Below, piece after piece: positions 1 through 10,310 of a stretch of DNA of 64,000 nucleotides. How positions within the stretch are numbered: position 1 is the first letter of the stretch; each line of letters begins with the position of its first letter. The stretch is taken from positions 2,170,001-2,234,000 of the forward strand of contig NZ_CP102826.1 of assembly GCF_025643595.1 (NCBI RefSeq). The letters are read 5' to 3'. The notes under the pieces are model-generated. The model saw only the letters and a program-made list of their open reading frames with translations, was not told where the DNA came from and ran no database searches. Both the position numbers and the translations under genes were made by a program. Source of the DNA: Saccharopolyspora rosea (GTDB lineage Bacteria > Actinomycetota > Actinomycetes > Mycobacteriales > Pseudonocardiaceae).

Positions 1-1
1 G

Positions 2-829
2 TTCTCAGATCTTGCCCTGTCTCTTCCGGGGACGATGCATCAGCTATTTGCATACGTCGATCGCACCGCGTCAGGAACAGAGGAGGGCGAGATTGCGCGA
101 GCGATGTTGCACGATGCCTACAGGCTCGCCGCGAACGTCGGACGTCACTTTCGACACGCGGATATTGCCGCTGTGGCATCCGAGCGCCACATCTTCCTAG
201 CGCCCTACACGGGCGATCCACTCAGGGCTGCCCTGTCCGATTGGCACCGTTCCACATATTTCCTGCAGAACGGCCGTTACTCGGCTGGCAATCGGCTTCT
301 CGATCGCGCGATTGCTGGAGTGGAGCAGGAGTCGAGGAGCCCGAAGGCGAACGGAATGGCCGCACAACTGCACCTTCGCGCGGCAGTCATGGCCGCCAGG
401 GGGGGAGACGGTGCACGGGCTGATGACCACGTTCGAGAGGCTCGACGACTGGTCAGCAGTGGGTGCGAACCGACGCCGTACCAGAACACGGATGCGAGCG
501 AGCTCAACGTTGCGATCCATTGGTGCGCAATACCAGTCGAGATGTACGACGGTTCGGAATCCGTCAATCGTGCCTCCAAGCTCGCCATCGTCGACCGTAC
601 GCGCCCAGAGCGGGTAGCGCACCACCACATCGACCAAGCGCGTGCATGGTTTCTGCACGGGAACCGCGAACGATCCCTGACCGAACTGAACCATGCTCGC
701 CGAATAAGCCCCCAGCAGACACGAATGCATCCATCGGTTCGTGAAACCGTGCGGGCGATCGCTGAGGCCGATAGGCGCGCGACGGACACTCTGGCAAGTT
801 TCGCCCGCTGGGCCGGAATTCGGGTGTGA
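2..829 (+). CDS. XRE/TPR-type regulator, C-terminal part (5' end cut by window)
   Basis: The reading frame is open to the left edge, so the N-terminal helix-turn-helix part is missing and only about 275 codons of the C-terminal region are visible. This region is alpha-helical and TPR-like, with repeated Ala/Arg-rich helices and the pattern of activity-linked regulators that pair an N-terminal XRE domain with a long helical sensor. The intact gene at 22742-23932 has the same kind of architecture. The first internal ATG (35) has no ribosome site, which fits a start outside the window. It ends 21 bp before the convergent LAL regulator. The family assignment is by overall pattern, not by a catalytic motif. 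Confidence 0.6.
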   Translation, partial: FSDLALSLPGTMHQLFAYVDRTASGTEEGEIARAMLHDAYRLAANVGRHFRHADIAAVASERHIFLAPYTGDPLRAALSDWHRSTYFLQNGRYSAGNRLLDRAIAGVEQESRSPKANGMAAQLHLRAAVMAARGGDGARADDHVREARRLVSSGCEPTPYQNTDASELNVAIHWCAIPVEMYDGSESVNRASKLAIVDRTRPERVAHHHIDQARAWFLHGNRERSLTELNHARRISPQQTRMHPSVRETVRAIAEADRRATDTLASFARWAGIRV

Positions 830-850
830 ACGGCCGCTGCGGCGTGGCCG

Positions 851-3571
851 TCAGTCGTCGTCGAGGGGGAAGTCCCGGCGCAGCAGCGCGGCGGCCAGTT
901 CGACCCGGGACCGGTAGCCGGTGCGCGCGAACATCCGCGTCAGCCGGGCTTCCACGCTCTTCTCCGTGGTGCTGAACACGGCGGCGATCTGCCTGTTGCT
1001 CAACGCCTCGGCCACCAGCACGGCGAGCAGGCGGTCGTTCTCGGACCGCGCCGCCGTCCGGCCCGGCACGCTCACCCGGTGCTCCTGCATGCACTTGCGC
1101 AGCCGCGCCCGCCACAGCAGCGCGCCCAGTTCTCCGAGCAGGTCGTACGCCTCCGCGAGCAAGCGGTCGGTCACGAGCCCGGTCGGCACCAGCCGCAGGA
1201 ACGTGACGGCGCATTCGAAGGGGGAGCGGCGCCGGCGGGCCAGCTCCACCGCGGCTTGCGCGCTCGACCGGTCGCCCAGCACGGCGGCCCGCGCGATGAG
1301 GCTCTCCAGTTCGGCGCTGCCGGTGCCGACGCGGTGCGCGGCTCGTTCGGTGCGCAGCAGGCTGCGTTCGGCGGCCTCGTGCTCCCCGCGTCCGGCCTGC
1401 AGGCGCGCCAGGTCCGCCCACAGCACCTCGGTGCCCAGCACGACGCCCTGGGCGGTGGCGTTGCGCAGCGCCGACCGCAGCAACCGCTCCGACTCGTCGG
1501 TTTCGCCGAGCAGCCGCAGCGCGGTGGCGTGCGCGTGGTCGACGACGTGCGCCAGGCTTGCCCGCGGGGCCTGTTCGGCCAGTTCCCGCGCCGAACCCAG
1601 CCGGCCCAGCGCCGTCAGCAGGCGGATCGCGGTGCTGCGGGCGAACGCGGCCACCACCGGGTCGGGGTCGGTGGACCCGGCGCAGAGGTCCTGCCGGGCC
1701 GTGCTCATCGCCTCCTCCCAGCGCCCCGAGGACCACTGCAACTGGAGGAGGTCCGCGCGCGGCACCCGGTCCGGGAGTGCGGTGTCGAGCCCCCGGTCCG
1801 GAAGTTCGGCACCGTCCCCGACCGCGAGCAGCAGGGACCGGCTCTCCGGGCCGCGCGGTCCGGGGGAGGTGCCCAGCAGGACCGAAGCGGTCGCGTCGAA
1901 CCGGCGGCACCACAGCGCGAGCTCCGGTTCCAGGTCCGCCGTGCGCAGGCGGCGCAGCTCCGGAGCCGCGTCCGCCCACCGGTCCAGCAGGCACCACGCG
2001 ACCGCGCGGAGCGCGTCGCGCCCCGCTCCGCCCGACGGGAGCCACGCGGCACCGCCGTCGGCGATCCGCGCGAGTTCGGCGCGCCCGTCGCAGGCGGCCA
2101 GCGCGAGCAGGTGGTGCAGCGCGAGCACGTCTCGCTCCGGCTCGGGCAGCGGCGGCACGCCAGCGGACAGCAGTTCGCGGGAACTGCCCAGCGCCTCGCG
2201 CATCCGCCCGTGGCGCACGCCCGCCGCGCAGTGCCGGGCGAGCGCCCGCGCCCGCTGCCGACGGGTCCGCGCCAGCGAAGCGGCGGCGGCGGACCAGCGC
2301 AGCACGCGGGGGTCGGCGGCGAAGCGGGGATCGGTCGCGCGGTCGAGCAGCTCGCGGTGCGCCCGCGGCGCGCCAGCGAGGGAACCCGCCTCGGCGAGCA
2401 GGTCCGCCAGCACGTCGTCGTCGCCCCGGATCTCGCCGCTCCACCAGGCGTGCACGGCGACCGAGGCGATCCGCCGCCGCTCGAACGGCCCGGTGGCCGC
2501 GCGGACGGCCAGTGCCATCGCCGGAACGGCGAAGCGCCCCGTCCGGTCGGTCAGCACGCCCGCTGCGACCAGATCGTCGACGACGTCGACGACGTCCTGT
2601 TCGGACAGTCCGAGCGCGCGGGCCGCGAGGGGGAGCGCGTCGCGCCCCACGCCGTCGTAGACCGCCAGGCACCGCAGGACCTTCCGGCGCGTGCCCTCCT
2701 CGGCGGCCAACGGCGGGTGGGACAGCGCGATCGGCGCCGGGTCCGGGCGCAGCACGGCGCGGCGGTCGACGAAGCACACCGCCCCGCGGTCGCGGTAGCT
2801 CTCCGCCAACGACGCCAACCACGCGGGGCATCCCGCGCTGAGGCGGTGCAGTTCGGCGTTCAGCGCCGCGTCGGGAGCGGCGCCGAGCAGATCGGTCAGC
2901 GCCTGCGCGGTGTGCCGCGCGGTGAACCGCCGCACGATCCGGACCAGCGCGTGCCCGGACCTCCGGGCCGCGTCGAGGACCGCCGACTTCTGTCCTTTGT
3001 GGACTCGATAGGTCGCGACCAGGGTGCACCGCGTGCCGACGAGCCGGCGCGCCAGGTCCGGCACCAGTGCCGCGGACGCGTCGTCGGCCCAGTGCGCGTC
3101 GTCGAGGAGCACGACGAGCGGGCCGAGCGCGGCGAGCGCGGACGACAGCGCCGTCGCGAGCCGGCAGGCGGTCAGCTCGTCGTCGGCGTGCTCGGCCAGC
3201 CGGGCGGTGAGGCCGAGCAGGTGCTCGACCCGCTCGCGCGTCCGGCCGTGCTGGCAGGCGACCAGTTTCGCGAGCACCCGGTGCACCGCCCGGTAGGGGG
3301 TCCGGCGGTCGACCTCGGTGAAGCGGACCCGCACCGTGCGGTGCTCCTGCTGCCGCAGGGCCTCGTCGACCGCGTCGAGCAGGGTCGAGCGTCCCGAACC
3401 CACCGTGCCGCCCAGCGCCACGAACGACACCGCGCCGCTGCCCACGGCGTCGCCGACGTCGCGCAGCAGGTCGTCGCGTCCGGCCATGCGGTTCCGCTCC
3501 GGCGGGGCGAGCACGACGCGCGGGCACGTCCGCTCCGGTGGGTGGCTGAGTGCGGCGGTGCCGTGGGTCAC
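851..3571 (-). CDS. LAL-family LuxR transcriptional regulator
   Basis: A regulator of about 906 residues. An N-terminal P-loop ATPase domain (around residues 30-300) is followed by a long helical repeat region and a C-terminal LuxR helix-turn-helix (motif SNRQIAAVFSTTEKSVEARL). The GTG at 3571 is chosen because GAGGAAGGA lies 8 nt upstream; an in-frame ATG at 3487 (MAGRDDLL) is the alternative. The Walker A motif reads GGTVGSGRST, with Arg where Lys is normal. It is transcribed away from a second LAL gene at 3777 across a 205-bp shared promoter region. Members of this family usually control catabolic or secondary-metabolite operons; no target can be named here. Confidence 0.9.
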   Translation of the reverse strand: MTHGTAALSHPPERTCPRVVLAPPERNRMAGRDDLLRDVGDAVGSGAVSFVALGGTVGSGRSTLLDAVDEALRQQEHRTVRVRFTEVDRRTPYRAVHRVLAKLVACQHGRTRERVEHLLGLTARLAEHADDELTACRLATALSSALAALGPLVVLLDDAHWADDASAALVPDLARRLVGTRCTLVATYRVHKGQKSAVLDAARRSGHALVRIVRRFTARHTAQALTDLLGAAPDAALNAELHRLSAGCPAWLASLAESYRDRGAVCFVDRRAVLRPDPAPIALSHPPLAAEEGTRRKVLRCLAVYDGVGRDALPLAARALGLSEQDVVDVVDDLVAAGVLTDRTGRFAVPAMALAVRAATGPFERRRIASVAVHAWWSGEIRGDDDVLADLLAEAGSLAGAPRAHRELLDRATDPRFAADPRVLRWSAAAASLARTRRQRARALARHCAAGVRHGRMREALGSSRELLSAGVPPLPEPERDVLALHHLLALAACDGRAELARIADGGAAWLPSGGAGRDALRAVAWCLLDRWADAAPELRRLRTADLEPELALWCRRFDATASVLLGTSPGPRGPESRSLLLAVGDGAELPDRGLDTALPDRVPRADLLQLQWSSGRWEEAMSTARQDLCAGSTDPDPVVAAFARSTAIRLLTALGRLGSARELAEQAPRASLAHVVDHAHATALRLLGETDESERLLRSALRNATAQGVVLGTEVLWADLARLQAGRGEHEAAERSLLRTERAAHRVGTGSAELESLIARAAVLGDRSSAQAAVELARRRRSPFECAVTFLRLVPTGLVTDRLLAEAYDLLGELGALLWRARLRKCMQEHRVSVPGRTAARSENDRLLAVLVAEALSNRQIAAVFSTTEKSVEARLTRMFARTGYRSRVELAAALLRRDFPLDDD

Positions 3572-3625
3572 GGCCGGTGTCCTTCCTCGTCTCGTGCCGC
3601 GCGGAGCGGCGCCGGTGGGCAAGCG

Positions 3626-3637
3626 AGGGATCTCCCT
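3626..3637. promoter_or_regulatory. Small dyad in the divergent LAL promoter region
   Basis: AGGGA-tc-TCCCT is a short inverted repeat near the middle of the 205-bp region between the two divergent LAL genes. Its position suits an operator for one or both LuxR-type proteins, but the half-sites are only 5 bp, so it could be chance. Confidence 0.25.
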
Positions 3638-3776
3638 GCATCTTGAGCATCGTGCGTCCCGGAGCCCGGTCACCACCTGCACATGGGGGGTATCAAGGCC
3701 GGAGGCGTTGTGCGGGCCGGACGGCGTTGGTTGTGTGCTCGGCGGGAACACGTCGAGTCACGGGAGGAAGGAACGG

Positions 3777-6218
3777 ATGAGCCGGGAGGGCGCCCAGGTC
3801 GTCGGCCGGGACGGGGAGTTGGCCTTGCTGACCGAGTACGTCCTGCGGCCGCCGGGACGGGCAGCGGTCGTGGCGGTCCGGGGCGGGGCCGGTGTGGGGC
3901 GGACGGCGTTGCTCGACACCGCCTGCCACACCTGGCGCCGCGGCGGCCGACCGGTCCTGCGCGTCCCCGTCGAGCGGCCGCTGCTCGACGTGCTGCTCGA
4001 CGCGGTGCGCGAGCGGTACGGCCACACGGCCAGCCCCCGGCTGATGGACAGCATCGCCGCCGCGAGCTCGCTCCGCGCCCGCCGCGGACGCCCCGAGGGC
4101 CTGGCGCTGGCGCACGAGGTCGGCCGGGCCGTGGCGCTGGCGGTCGGCGGGGACCGGTGCGGGGTGGTGGCGATCGACGACGCGGACCGCTGCGACGCCG
4201 CGACGTCGGACGTGCTCGCGCCCGTGGCGGAGATGGCGCGCAACGGCGGCGTCTCGGTGGTCTTCACGGCCCGCGGCGCCGCCGCGACACCGCTGGACGT
4301 GCTGGTCGACGAGTCCGTCGCGCTGGGCCCGCTGTCCGAACAGGACGTTCGCGGGGTGCTGTCCCGGCGGCTGCCCCGCCATCCGCTCGACGACACGCTC
4401 GTCGCCGCGCTGCGCACGGCGCTCGGCCCGCTGTTCGGCCATCCCGGTGTCGTGCTGCCGACGCTGCGGTCGCTGCGCGAGGCGGGACGCCTGGTGGTCG
4501 TCGACGAGCACTGGTGCCTGCGGGGTGACGACGAGATCGCGCTGCCGGCGGAAGACGAGTTCGTCCGGCTGTTCCGGTGGCACCCCAGCGCCGCCGCGCT
4601 CGCGGCGGTGCTCACGCCCCGGCCGCTGGGGCTGGACGACCTGGTGCGCGACCTGGAACACCGGGGCGCGGATCTGGGAGAAGCCGGAACGCTGCTGGAC
4701 GAACTCGTCGCCGCCGGTGCGGTGTCGGTCTCGGCGACGGGGGACGCGGTGTCGTTGGCGGTCCCGGCCCTGACCGCCGCGCTGCGGTCCGCGGCGGTCC
4801 GCGAGCGGGCGGTCCCACCCCGCGCGGTGACCCCGGCACGGGTCCGCGACCTGGTCGCCGAGGGCCGGTTCGACGAGGTCTGCGACCAACTGGAACGGGA
4901 CCTGCCCTCCCTGGTCCGGGACGGGACCGCGAACCCGGGGGTGCTCGGCGAACTCGCCGCGACGTACCTGGCGGCGCGGTTGCACGAATGGCGGCGCTGC
5001 GAACCGCCGGAGATGACCGCGGTGCTGCGCGAGCTCGGCGCTCCGGACCCGTGGCAGCCCTACGCCGCGGGCCGCTGGGACGCCCTGGCCCGACACCTCG
5101 ACCGGCTCGGGCCCACGACGCCGGGAGCGTTCTTCAGCCTGCTGGCGGCCCTGTCGGGACCGCCGGTGGACGACGCCGAGCTGCCGCCGGGTCGGCTGGA
5201 GGCGTTGCGCGACGCCGCCGCCCACGGGGACCTCGCCACGGTCCTGGAGTTCTTCCCGCGCACGGCGTGCCGGACCTCCACCGACAGCGACTTCGCCGGG
5301 TACCGGCGGGTGTTGCGCGCCTACCGGGAGGGCGACTGGGACGCGGCCCTGTCGTGGGCGCGTCGGATGGAGGCCCGCGCTCCCGAGCGCCGCGACGCCC
5401 CACCGCGCCGGCTCGCCCGCGCGATCGCCGCCGAGGCGTGCTCCCGCGCGGGCGACCACGAGCGGGCCGACGCGTGGTTGCGCGGCGTCTCGCACGAGGT
5501 CTTCGCCGGCCACCTGGTGAGCTGGGCGCGCTGCGGGCTGCGCTACCGCACCGGCCGCGCGGCCGAAGCGCTCGACGGCGGCTGGCGGGAGTACCGGTGG
5601 CACCGCGAGCAGGGCCGCACGTCCGGGCTGGACGTGCTGCTGGGCAGGCTGGTCGACTGCGCGGTCCGGGAAGGCGAGCAGCACTGCGCCGAACTCGGGC
5701 TGGCCGAACTGGAGGACCTCGACGCGCTGGTGCGCCACCGGCGTTCGCGGACGGCGGTGCTGCTGGCGCGTGGTCTGGTGCACCACGACCGGGCCGCCCT
5801 CGCCGAAGCCCTGCGGTTGGCCCGCGGCAGCGGGGACCTGAACTCGGTCGCCCGGGCCTGCCTGGCGCTCAGCGAACTCAGCGACGACCCCGGTCCCTGG
5901 CTGTCCGAGATGTACGAGCTGACCCGGCGGTACGGCTCGGCGCAGAGCAGGGTGCAGCTCGCCGAGGCGATGCGGCAGCACGGGGTGGTGGTGCCCCAGC
6001 AGCGGGCCCGCTCGGAGAGCTTCGGCGAGATCGAGGCGCGGATGGTCGAGCTGGTCAGCGACGGGTGCACGAACCGCCAGATCGCCGCGGTGCTGCACGT
6101 CAGCGAGAAGACGGTGGAAAGCCACCTCACCAGGATCTTCGCCCGCACCGGGTGCCGGACCCGGGTCGAGCTGGTGGCCGCGTGGCTCGACGGGCGGATC
6201 GGGGAGGTGACGGCGTGA
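3777..6218 (+). CDS. LAL-family LuxR transcriptional regulator
   Basis: An 813-residue protein with the same layout as its divergent neighbour: P-loop domain near residues 25-220, long helical middle, and a C-terminal LuxR helix-turn-helix ([19 protein letters not shown]). The ATG at 3777 is preceded by AGGAAGGA 4 nt upstream. Walker A is GGAGVGRT, again with Arg in place of the P-loop Lys. The two LAL proteins share closely similar C-termini, which suggests duplication. The stop codon overlaps a GTG that opens a tiny ORF leading into the beta-helix/AAA gene at 6259, so this regulator and that gene are probably co-transcribed. Confidence 0.9.
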   Translation: MSREGAQVVGRDGELALLTEYVLRPPGRAAVVAVRGGAGVGRTALLDTACHTWRRGGRPVLRVPVERPLLDVLLDAVRERYGHTASPRLMDSIAAASSLRARRGRPEGLALAHEVGRAVALAVGGDRCGVVAIDDADRCDAATSDVLAPVAEMARNGGVSVVFTARGAAATPLDVLVDESVALGPLSEQDVRGVLSRRLPRHPLDDTLVAALRTALGPLFGHPGVVLPTLRSLREAGRLVVVDEHWCLRGDDEIALPAEDEFVRLFRWHPSAAALAAVLTPRPLGLDDLVRDLEHRGADLGEAGTLLDELVAAGAVSVSATGDAVSLAVPALTAALRSAAVRERAVPPRAVTPARVRDLVAEGRFDEVCDQLERDLPSLVRDGTANPGVLGELAATYLAARLHEWRRCEPPEMTAVLRELGAPDPWQPYAAGRWDALARHLDRLGPTTPGAFFSLLAALSGPPVDDAELPPGRLEALRDAAAHGDLATVLEFFPRTACRTSTDSDFAGYRRVLRAYREGDWDAALSWARRMEARAPERRDAPPRRLARAIAAEACSRAGDHERADAWLRGVSHEVFAGHLVSWARCGLRYRTGRAAEALDGGWREYRWHREQGRTSGLDVLLGRLVDCAVREGEQHCAELGLAELEDLDALVRHRRSRTAVLLARGLVHHDRAALAEALRLARGSGDLNSVARACLALSELSDDPGPWLSEMYELTRRYGSAQSRVQLAEAMRQHGVVVPQQRARSESFGEIEARMVELVSDGCTNRQIAAVLHVSEKTVESHLTRIFARTGCRTRVELVAAWLDGRIGEVTA

Positions 6219-6262
6219 GGGCGTTGCCGACGACCGCGCCGCGGCAGGAGACGAGGACATGA
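6215..6262 (+). CDS. Candidate 15-residue coupling ORF
   Basis: A GTG overlaps the stop of the LAL gene (GTGA). It has GGAGG 7 nt upstream inside the LAL 3' end and encodes 15 residues ([15 protein letters not shown]). Its TGA overlaps the ATG of the next gene (ATGA). The double 4-base overlap would pass ribosomes from the regulator to the beta-helix/AAA gene. It may be a coincidence of a 40-bp gap; peptide function is not implied. Confidence 0.35.
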   Translation: MRALPTTAPRQETRT

Positions 6263-8652
6263 TCACGGTTTCCCAGGCGGTGCCCGGCGGGTACCGCACC
6301 GTTTCGCAGGCGGTCAGCGTCGCCCCGGACGGCGCGGTGATCAGCGTCGGACCGGGGCACTACCGCGAGAACCTGGTGCTGACCAGGCCGGTCACCATCG
6401 CCGCGGAGGACGGCCCGGGCACCGTCCGGATCAGCTCCGCGGTCGGTCCCGCGGTGCGGGTCGAGGCGGCGGCGGTGTCGGTCACCGGTGTCGACCTGGA
6501 CGCCGGCGGCCCCGAGGACGTTTGCGTGCTGGTGTCCTCGGGGCGCCTGTCGCTGGTCGAGTGCGCGGTCCGGGCCGACTCGTGGGCGGCGGTGTTCGCC
6601 GAAGGCACCGGCAGCCTGGTGATGCGCGATTCGACGGTGCGCAACCCGGCGGGCGCGGGTGTTGTGGTCACCTCCTCGGTGGGCGGTGCGGTGCACGACT
6701 CGGTGTTCGACGGGCTCGGCACGTCCGCGGTGGTGGTCACCGGGCAGGGGCGCCTCGACGTGTCGGGTGGCGAGGTCCGCGGCAGCGGCGGCAACGGCTT
6801 CTTCCTCAGCGGCACCGCGCGTTTCGCCGCGACCGGCACCACGATCGCCGACTGCGCCGAGAAACCGGCGGTCGCCGTCGAGGAGTCCGCGACGGCCGAG
6901 CTGCACCGGGTCTCGGTGCGCGGGGCCGGCGGGCTGGGGCTGTTCCTGAACACGACCTCGTCGGTGGCGCTCACCGGCTGCGCGGTGGAACGGGCCGCCG
7001 AGGACGGAATTCTGGCCAGCGGTGCGACGAACGCGACGCTGCGCGACTGCGAGGTGCGCGGCGCGCGGAACGGGATGCGCTTCGCCGGAGCGGGCCGCGC
7101 GGTCCTCGAAGGCTGCGCCGTGTCCGATGTGGACTCATGCGGGGTGGTGGTGGAAAACGCCGCGTTCGACTGCGAGAACCTGCGGGTCCGCGCGTGCCGG
7201 GAGGACGGTGTCGTGCTCGCCGCGCACCAGGAGCCCGCGTTGCGCGGGATGTCCGTGCGGGACTGCGGCGGTAGCGGCGTCGTCGTGCGGGGCACGGGCG
7301 GGGCGCGGCTGGACGGCGTCGAGGTGGAAGCGGCCGGGCGGGCCGCGGTGTCGGTGGTCTCCGGTGCGCACGCGCTGCTGCGCGGCTTCAGCACCCGGGC
7401 CGGGGGAGGACCGGGGATTCTCGTCGAGGGCGGCAAGGTCGCCGTCGTCGACGGGGACCTGCACGGCTGCGGCGGCGACGGCGTGCGCCTGGTGGACGGA
7501 GCCGGCGGCGAGCTGTCGCGGTGCCGGGTCCGCGCCGCCTCCGGCCACGGCGCGCACGTCGGTGCCGCGTCGCAGGCGCGGATCTCCGACTGCGAGTTCC
7601 TGGGCAACGACGGTGACGGCGTCCGCATCGACACCGACCGCGAGGTCGTCGTCCGCGACTGCGCGCTCCGCGACAACGGCGGGGCGGGCGTGCGCCAGCA
7701 GGTCGCCTCCGACGCCGTGACCGTCGAGAACACCACCAGCGGCGGCAACGCCTTCGCCGACGCCTACGGCGCCGCGCAGGTCGCGGCCGCCGAACAGGCC
7801 GCACCGCAGGCGTCCGGCGGGGCGCGGTCCGACGAGCGGCGCCCGGCCGAGGAACTCCAGGCGTTGGTGGGCCTGGAGAACGTCAAGCGCGAGGTGACCA
7901 CGCTGGTCAACCTGAACCGGATGGCCAAGCTCCGCGAGCAGGCGGGGCTGTCGGCGCCGCCGATGAGCCGGCACCTGGTGTTCGCGGGCGCACCGGGCAC
8001 CGGCAAGACGACCGTGGCGCGGCTCTACGGCGCGATCCTCACCGAACTCGGCGTGCTCACCTCCGGCCACCTCGTGGAGGTGTCCCGGGCTGACCTGGTC
8101 GCCCAGGTGGTCGGCGGCACCGCGATCAAGACCACCGAGGCGTTCCGCGAGGCGCTCGGCGGCGTGCTGTTCGTCGACGAGGCGTACACGTTGAGTTCGC
8201 AGCAGGGCGGCACCGGCCCGGACTTCGGCCGCGAGGCGATCGACACGCTCGTCAAGCTGATGGAGGACCACCGCGACGAGGTCGTCGTGATCGTCGCCGG
8301 GTACTCCCGGGAGATGGCCGACTTCCTGGCGAGCAACCCGGGCCTGGAGTCGCGCTTCAACCGGACCATCGAGTTCTCCAACTACTCGGCGTCCGAGCTG
8401 GTCACGATCGTCCGGCAGCAATGCGCCCGGCACGACTACCAGCTCGACGACGACGCCGCGGACATCCTCGCGGGCTACTTCGAGGACATGCCCAAGGACG
8501 AGACCTTCGGCAACGGCCGCACCGCCCGCAAGACCTTCGAACTCATCGTGGACAGGCAGGCTTCCCGACTGGCGCTGTCGCCGTCGGTGTCGCCCGCGGA
8601 CCTGACCCGCCTGCGCGCCGAGGACGTCCTGTTCAACACGCCGGTCGCCTGA
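6259..8652 (+). CDS. Right-handed beta-helix repeat protein fused to a CbxX/EccA-type AAA+ ATPase
   Basis: A 797-residue protein with two parts. Residues 1 to about 510 are a long series of roughly 23-residue Gly/Val/Asp-rich parallel beta-helix coils (C-x-D-C-x-V type turns), with no signal peptide. Residues about 530-797 are an AAA+ domain of the CbxX/CfqX and type VII secretion EccA type, with Walker A APGTGKTT near residue 577, Walker [10 protein letters not shown] and an arginine-finger region GLESRFNR. It lies directly downstream of a LAL regulator. EccA-like ATPases remodel partner proteins. The beta-helix probably binds carbohydrate or protein, but the substrate is unknown. No ESX genes are adjacent. 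Confidence 0.85.
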   Translation: MITVSQAVPGGYRTVSQAVSVAPDGAVISVGPGHYRENLVLTRPVTIAAEDGPGTVRISSAVGPAVRVEAAAVSVTGVDLDAGGPEDVCVLVSSGRLSLVECAVRADSWAAVFAEGTGSLVMRDSTVRNPAGAGVVVTSSVGGAVHDSVFDGLGTSAVVVTGQGRLDVSGGEVRGSGGNGFFLSGTARFAATGTTIADCAEKPAVAVEESATAELHRVSVRGAGGLGLFLNTTSSVALTGCAVERAAEDGILASGATNATLRDCEVRGARNGMRFAGAGRAVLEGCAVSDVDSCGVVVENAAFDCENLRVRACREDGVVLAAHQEPALRGMSVRDCGGSGVVVRGTGGARLDGVEVEAAGRAAVSVVSGAHALLRGFSTRAGGGPGILVEGGKVAVVDGDLHGCGGDGVRLVDGAGGELSRCRVRAASGHGAHVGAASQARISDCEFLGNDGDGVRIDTDREVVVRDCALRDNGGAGVRQQVASDAVTVENTTSGGNAFADAYGAAQVAAAEQAAPQASGGARSDERRPAEELQALVGLENVKREVTTLVNLNRMAKLREQAGLSAPPMSRHLVFAGAPGTGKTTVARLYGAILTELGVLTSGHLVEVSRADLVAQVVGGTAIKTTEAFREALGGVLFVDEAYTLSSQQGGTGPDFGREAIDTLVKLMEDHRDEVVVIVAGYSREMADFLASNPGLESRFNRTIEFSNYSASELVTIVRQQCARHDYQLDDDAADILAGYFEDMPKDETFGNGRTARKTFELIVDRQASRLALSPSVSPADLTRLRAEDVLFNTPVA

Positions 8653-8932
8653 CCGGCAGGACGCGCCGTCCAGCGCACCGCGCGATCCCCGCGCTCCCGC
8701 CGTGCGAAGCCGTTGCGCTCACAGCAGTTCGACGTGGTCGCGGTAGGGGGCGAGGCGGGAGTCGGCGGGGGACAGGTCGGTGACGAGCACGTCGTTTCGA
8801 GCTGTTGCGGTAGCCACGCCCGCCGGCGTCGAGGCTGCATCCGCTGATCGCGCCCGCGGCCGGAACCGGTCGTCCACCCCGGCGGCGGCCGGCGCGGCCA
8901 CATCGATCACCGCAACCGCTGCTCCGACGGCG

Positions 8933-9304
8933 TCACAGCCACGCCTCGACGGCCAGCAGGTCGCGCATCGAGACGACGCCGACCACCAGGCCGCCCCGCA
9001 ACACCGGGAGGTGCCGGACGCCGGCGTTGAGCATCCGCCGCGCCACGTCGCGGGTGTCCTCGCCGAACTCGGCGGTTTCCAGCCGTTTCGTGGCGTACCG
9101 GGTGACCGGCGTGGTGGGCAGGTCCGCCTGCTCCGCGATGGCGCGGACGAGATCGCGCTCCGAAATGATGCCGACGATGCGGTCGGCCTCCAACACGGCG
9201 AGAACGCCGACCTGCTCGCGGTGCATCCGCGTCGCCACCGCCTCCAGGGTCGAGCCGGCCTCGCAGGTCAGCGTCCCAGGTCGGTAAGCCTCTTCGACCC
9301 GCAC
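8933..9304 (-). CDS. CBS-domain pair protein
   Basis: A small cytosolic protein of about 123 residues made only of two CBS domains. The first contains GVLAVLEADRIVGIISERD and the second HLPVLRGGLVVGVVSMRD. Such stand-alone CBS pairs bind adenine nucleotides and act as energy or redox sensors on partner proteins. The GTG at 9304 is preferred because GAGGAGG lies 8 nt upstream; a GTG at 9313 would sit almost on the ribosome site. It is monocistronic by position, with pup downstream of its promoter side on the same strand. Confidence 0.85.
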   Translation of the reverse strand: MRVEEAYRPGTLTCEAGSTLEAVATRMHREQVGVLAVLEADRIVGIISERDLVRAIAEQADLPTTPVTRYATKRLETAEFGEDTRDVARRMLNAGVRHLPVLRGGLVVGVVSMRDLLAVEAWL

Positions 9305-9435
9305 CGGGACCACCTCCTCACGGCGCGCTCGCGGCGTACCCCGCGCGCGCCTGCCACGTCACGGTGGCGAGCACCGACCGGCCCGAGCAGGGCCGATGGC
9401 CCTCGGAACGGGCCGCGGTCGCCGGTGCCCACCGC

Positions 9436-9627
9436 TCATTCGCCGCCTTTTTGGATGTAGGAGCGCACGAATTCGGTCGCGTTCTCCTCAAGCACGTCGT
9501 CGATCTCGGTCAGCAGTTCCTCCGTCGAGTCGTCGAGATCCGCGCGGCGGTCCCGCCCGGTGGGAGCGGGCTCGGTCGACTCGTCGTCGTCATCGCGTTC
9601 GTACCGCCGGGGCTTTTCCTGGTGCAT
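9436..9627 (-). CDS. pup: Prokaryotic ubiquitin-like protein Pup
   Basis: A 63-residue acidic, mostly disordered protein with the Pup C-terminal signature EIDDVLEENATEFVRSYIQK followed by GGE. Pup is ligated through its C-terminal Glu to lysines of target proteins by PafA and directs them to the Mpa-proteasome. Here the terminal residue is already Glu, so Dop deamidation is not needed. The ATG at 9627 has AGGAGG 6 nt upstream; a longer in-frame reading up to 9675 lacks one. Actinobacterial pup normally sits between dop and the prcBA genes. None of these is nearby, so this is a free-standing copy between a CBS gene and decayed genes. Confidence 0.92.
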   Translation of the reverse strand: MHQEKPRRYERDDDDESTEPAPTGRDRRADLDDSTEELLTEIDDVLEENATEFVRSYIQKGGE

Positions 9628-9820
9628 GGTCGGCCTCCTGGTTGGTCCGCGTGCCGATGGCGCCGCCGTGGGCAAGGGTCACCACGCGCGGCGGCCACCC
9701 GACAGGGCCGATTGGCACCCCCGCGCCCGATCCGGCGGGTTACCGACCGGTAGGGCTCCCGGAGTCGACGCGGACGTCGCCCCGGGGGCGTGCGAGACGG
9801 CGCCGCGCACCGGGCGGGTG

Positions 9821-10130
9821 TCACGCGCTGCGGAAGACCTGCTTGGCCACGGCCATCGCGGACATGGCCTTCGGCCAGCCGGCGTAGAAGGCCAGGTGCG
9901 TGATGACCTCCGTCAGCTCGTCCTCGCTGAGCCCGTTGTCCCTGGCCAGGCCGAGGTGGTAGGTGAGCTGCTCGTGCGCCTCGCAGCGTGGTGCACGCGG
10001 GGTGCAGTCGCAGGGCCGCGAGCGCGGTCGTGGCGGCCACGGCGGCGACCAGCGCCGACCGCGCCCGCCCGGTGGCGGGTGCGGTGGCGGGGTCGGGATG
10101 CCGGTTACCGGATGCGACCGGAGCGGACAT
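9821..10130 (-). pseudogene. Carboxymuconolactone decarboxylase-like remnant, frameshifted
   Basis: The C-terminal 54 codons encode a clear carboxymuconolactone decarboxylase/AhpD-type segment (LGLARDNGLSEDELTEVITH, then HLAFYAGWPKAMSA). A plausible N-terminus (MSAPVASGNR..., ATG at 10130) is in a different frame, and its frame change falls near 9985. The AhpD-type CxxC pair and the usual N-terminal helix are not recognisable. The total of 310 bp is short for this family (about 120-130 residues). It faces a cupin gene that is also damaged. CMD and cupin genes often occur together in detoxification operons. Confidence 0.55.
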
Positions 10131-10310
10131 GGGCGGGTGGGCTCCTGGGGTGCGGTCGGGAGGGGGCTGGATTCGGCGGGAACTGGTCCGAATGCCCTGG
10201 TCACAGCCGATGCAACCCGCTGTCGTCGCCGGGTGGGAGGGCGAGGTTTCGGCGATCAGGCGGCCGGGCGGACCAAAGGCACACCGATCCGCCCCAGGAG
10301 AACAACGCGG

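Noticed and set aside
564-3650. Very long open frames opposite the LAL gene (for example minus 564-3650 and plus 1079-3646)
   Set aside because: They are GC-bias shadows of the LAL gene: Arg/Pro/Ala-rich composition, no motifs, no ribosome sites, and the true gene explains the codon pattern.
8653-8932. Short minus-strand ORF (8719-8910) between the beta-helix/AAA and CBS genes
   Set aside because: 63 codons with no ribosome site and no recognised family. The C-terminal end looks slightly protein-like, but it cannot be supported as a gene or remnant.
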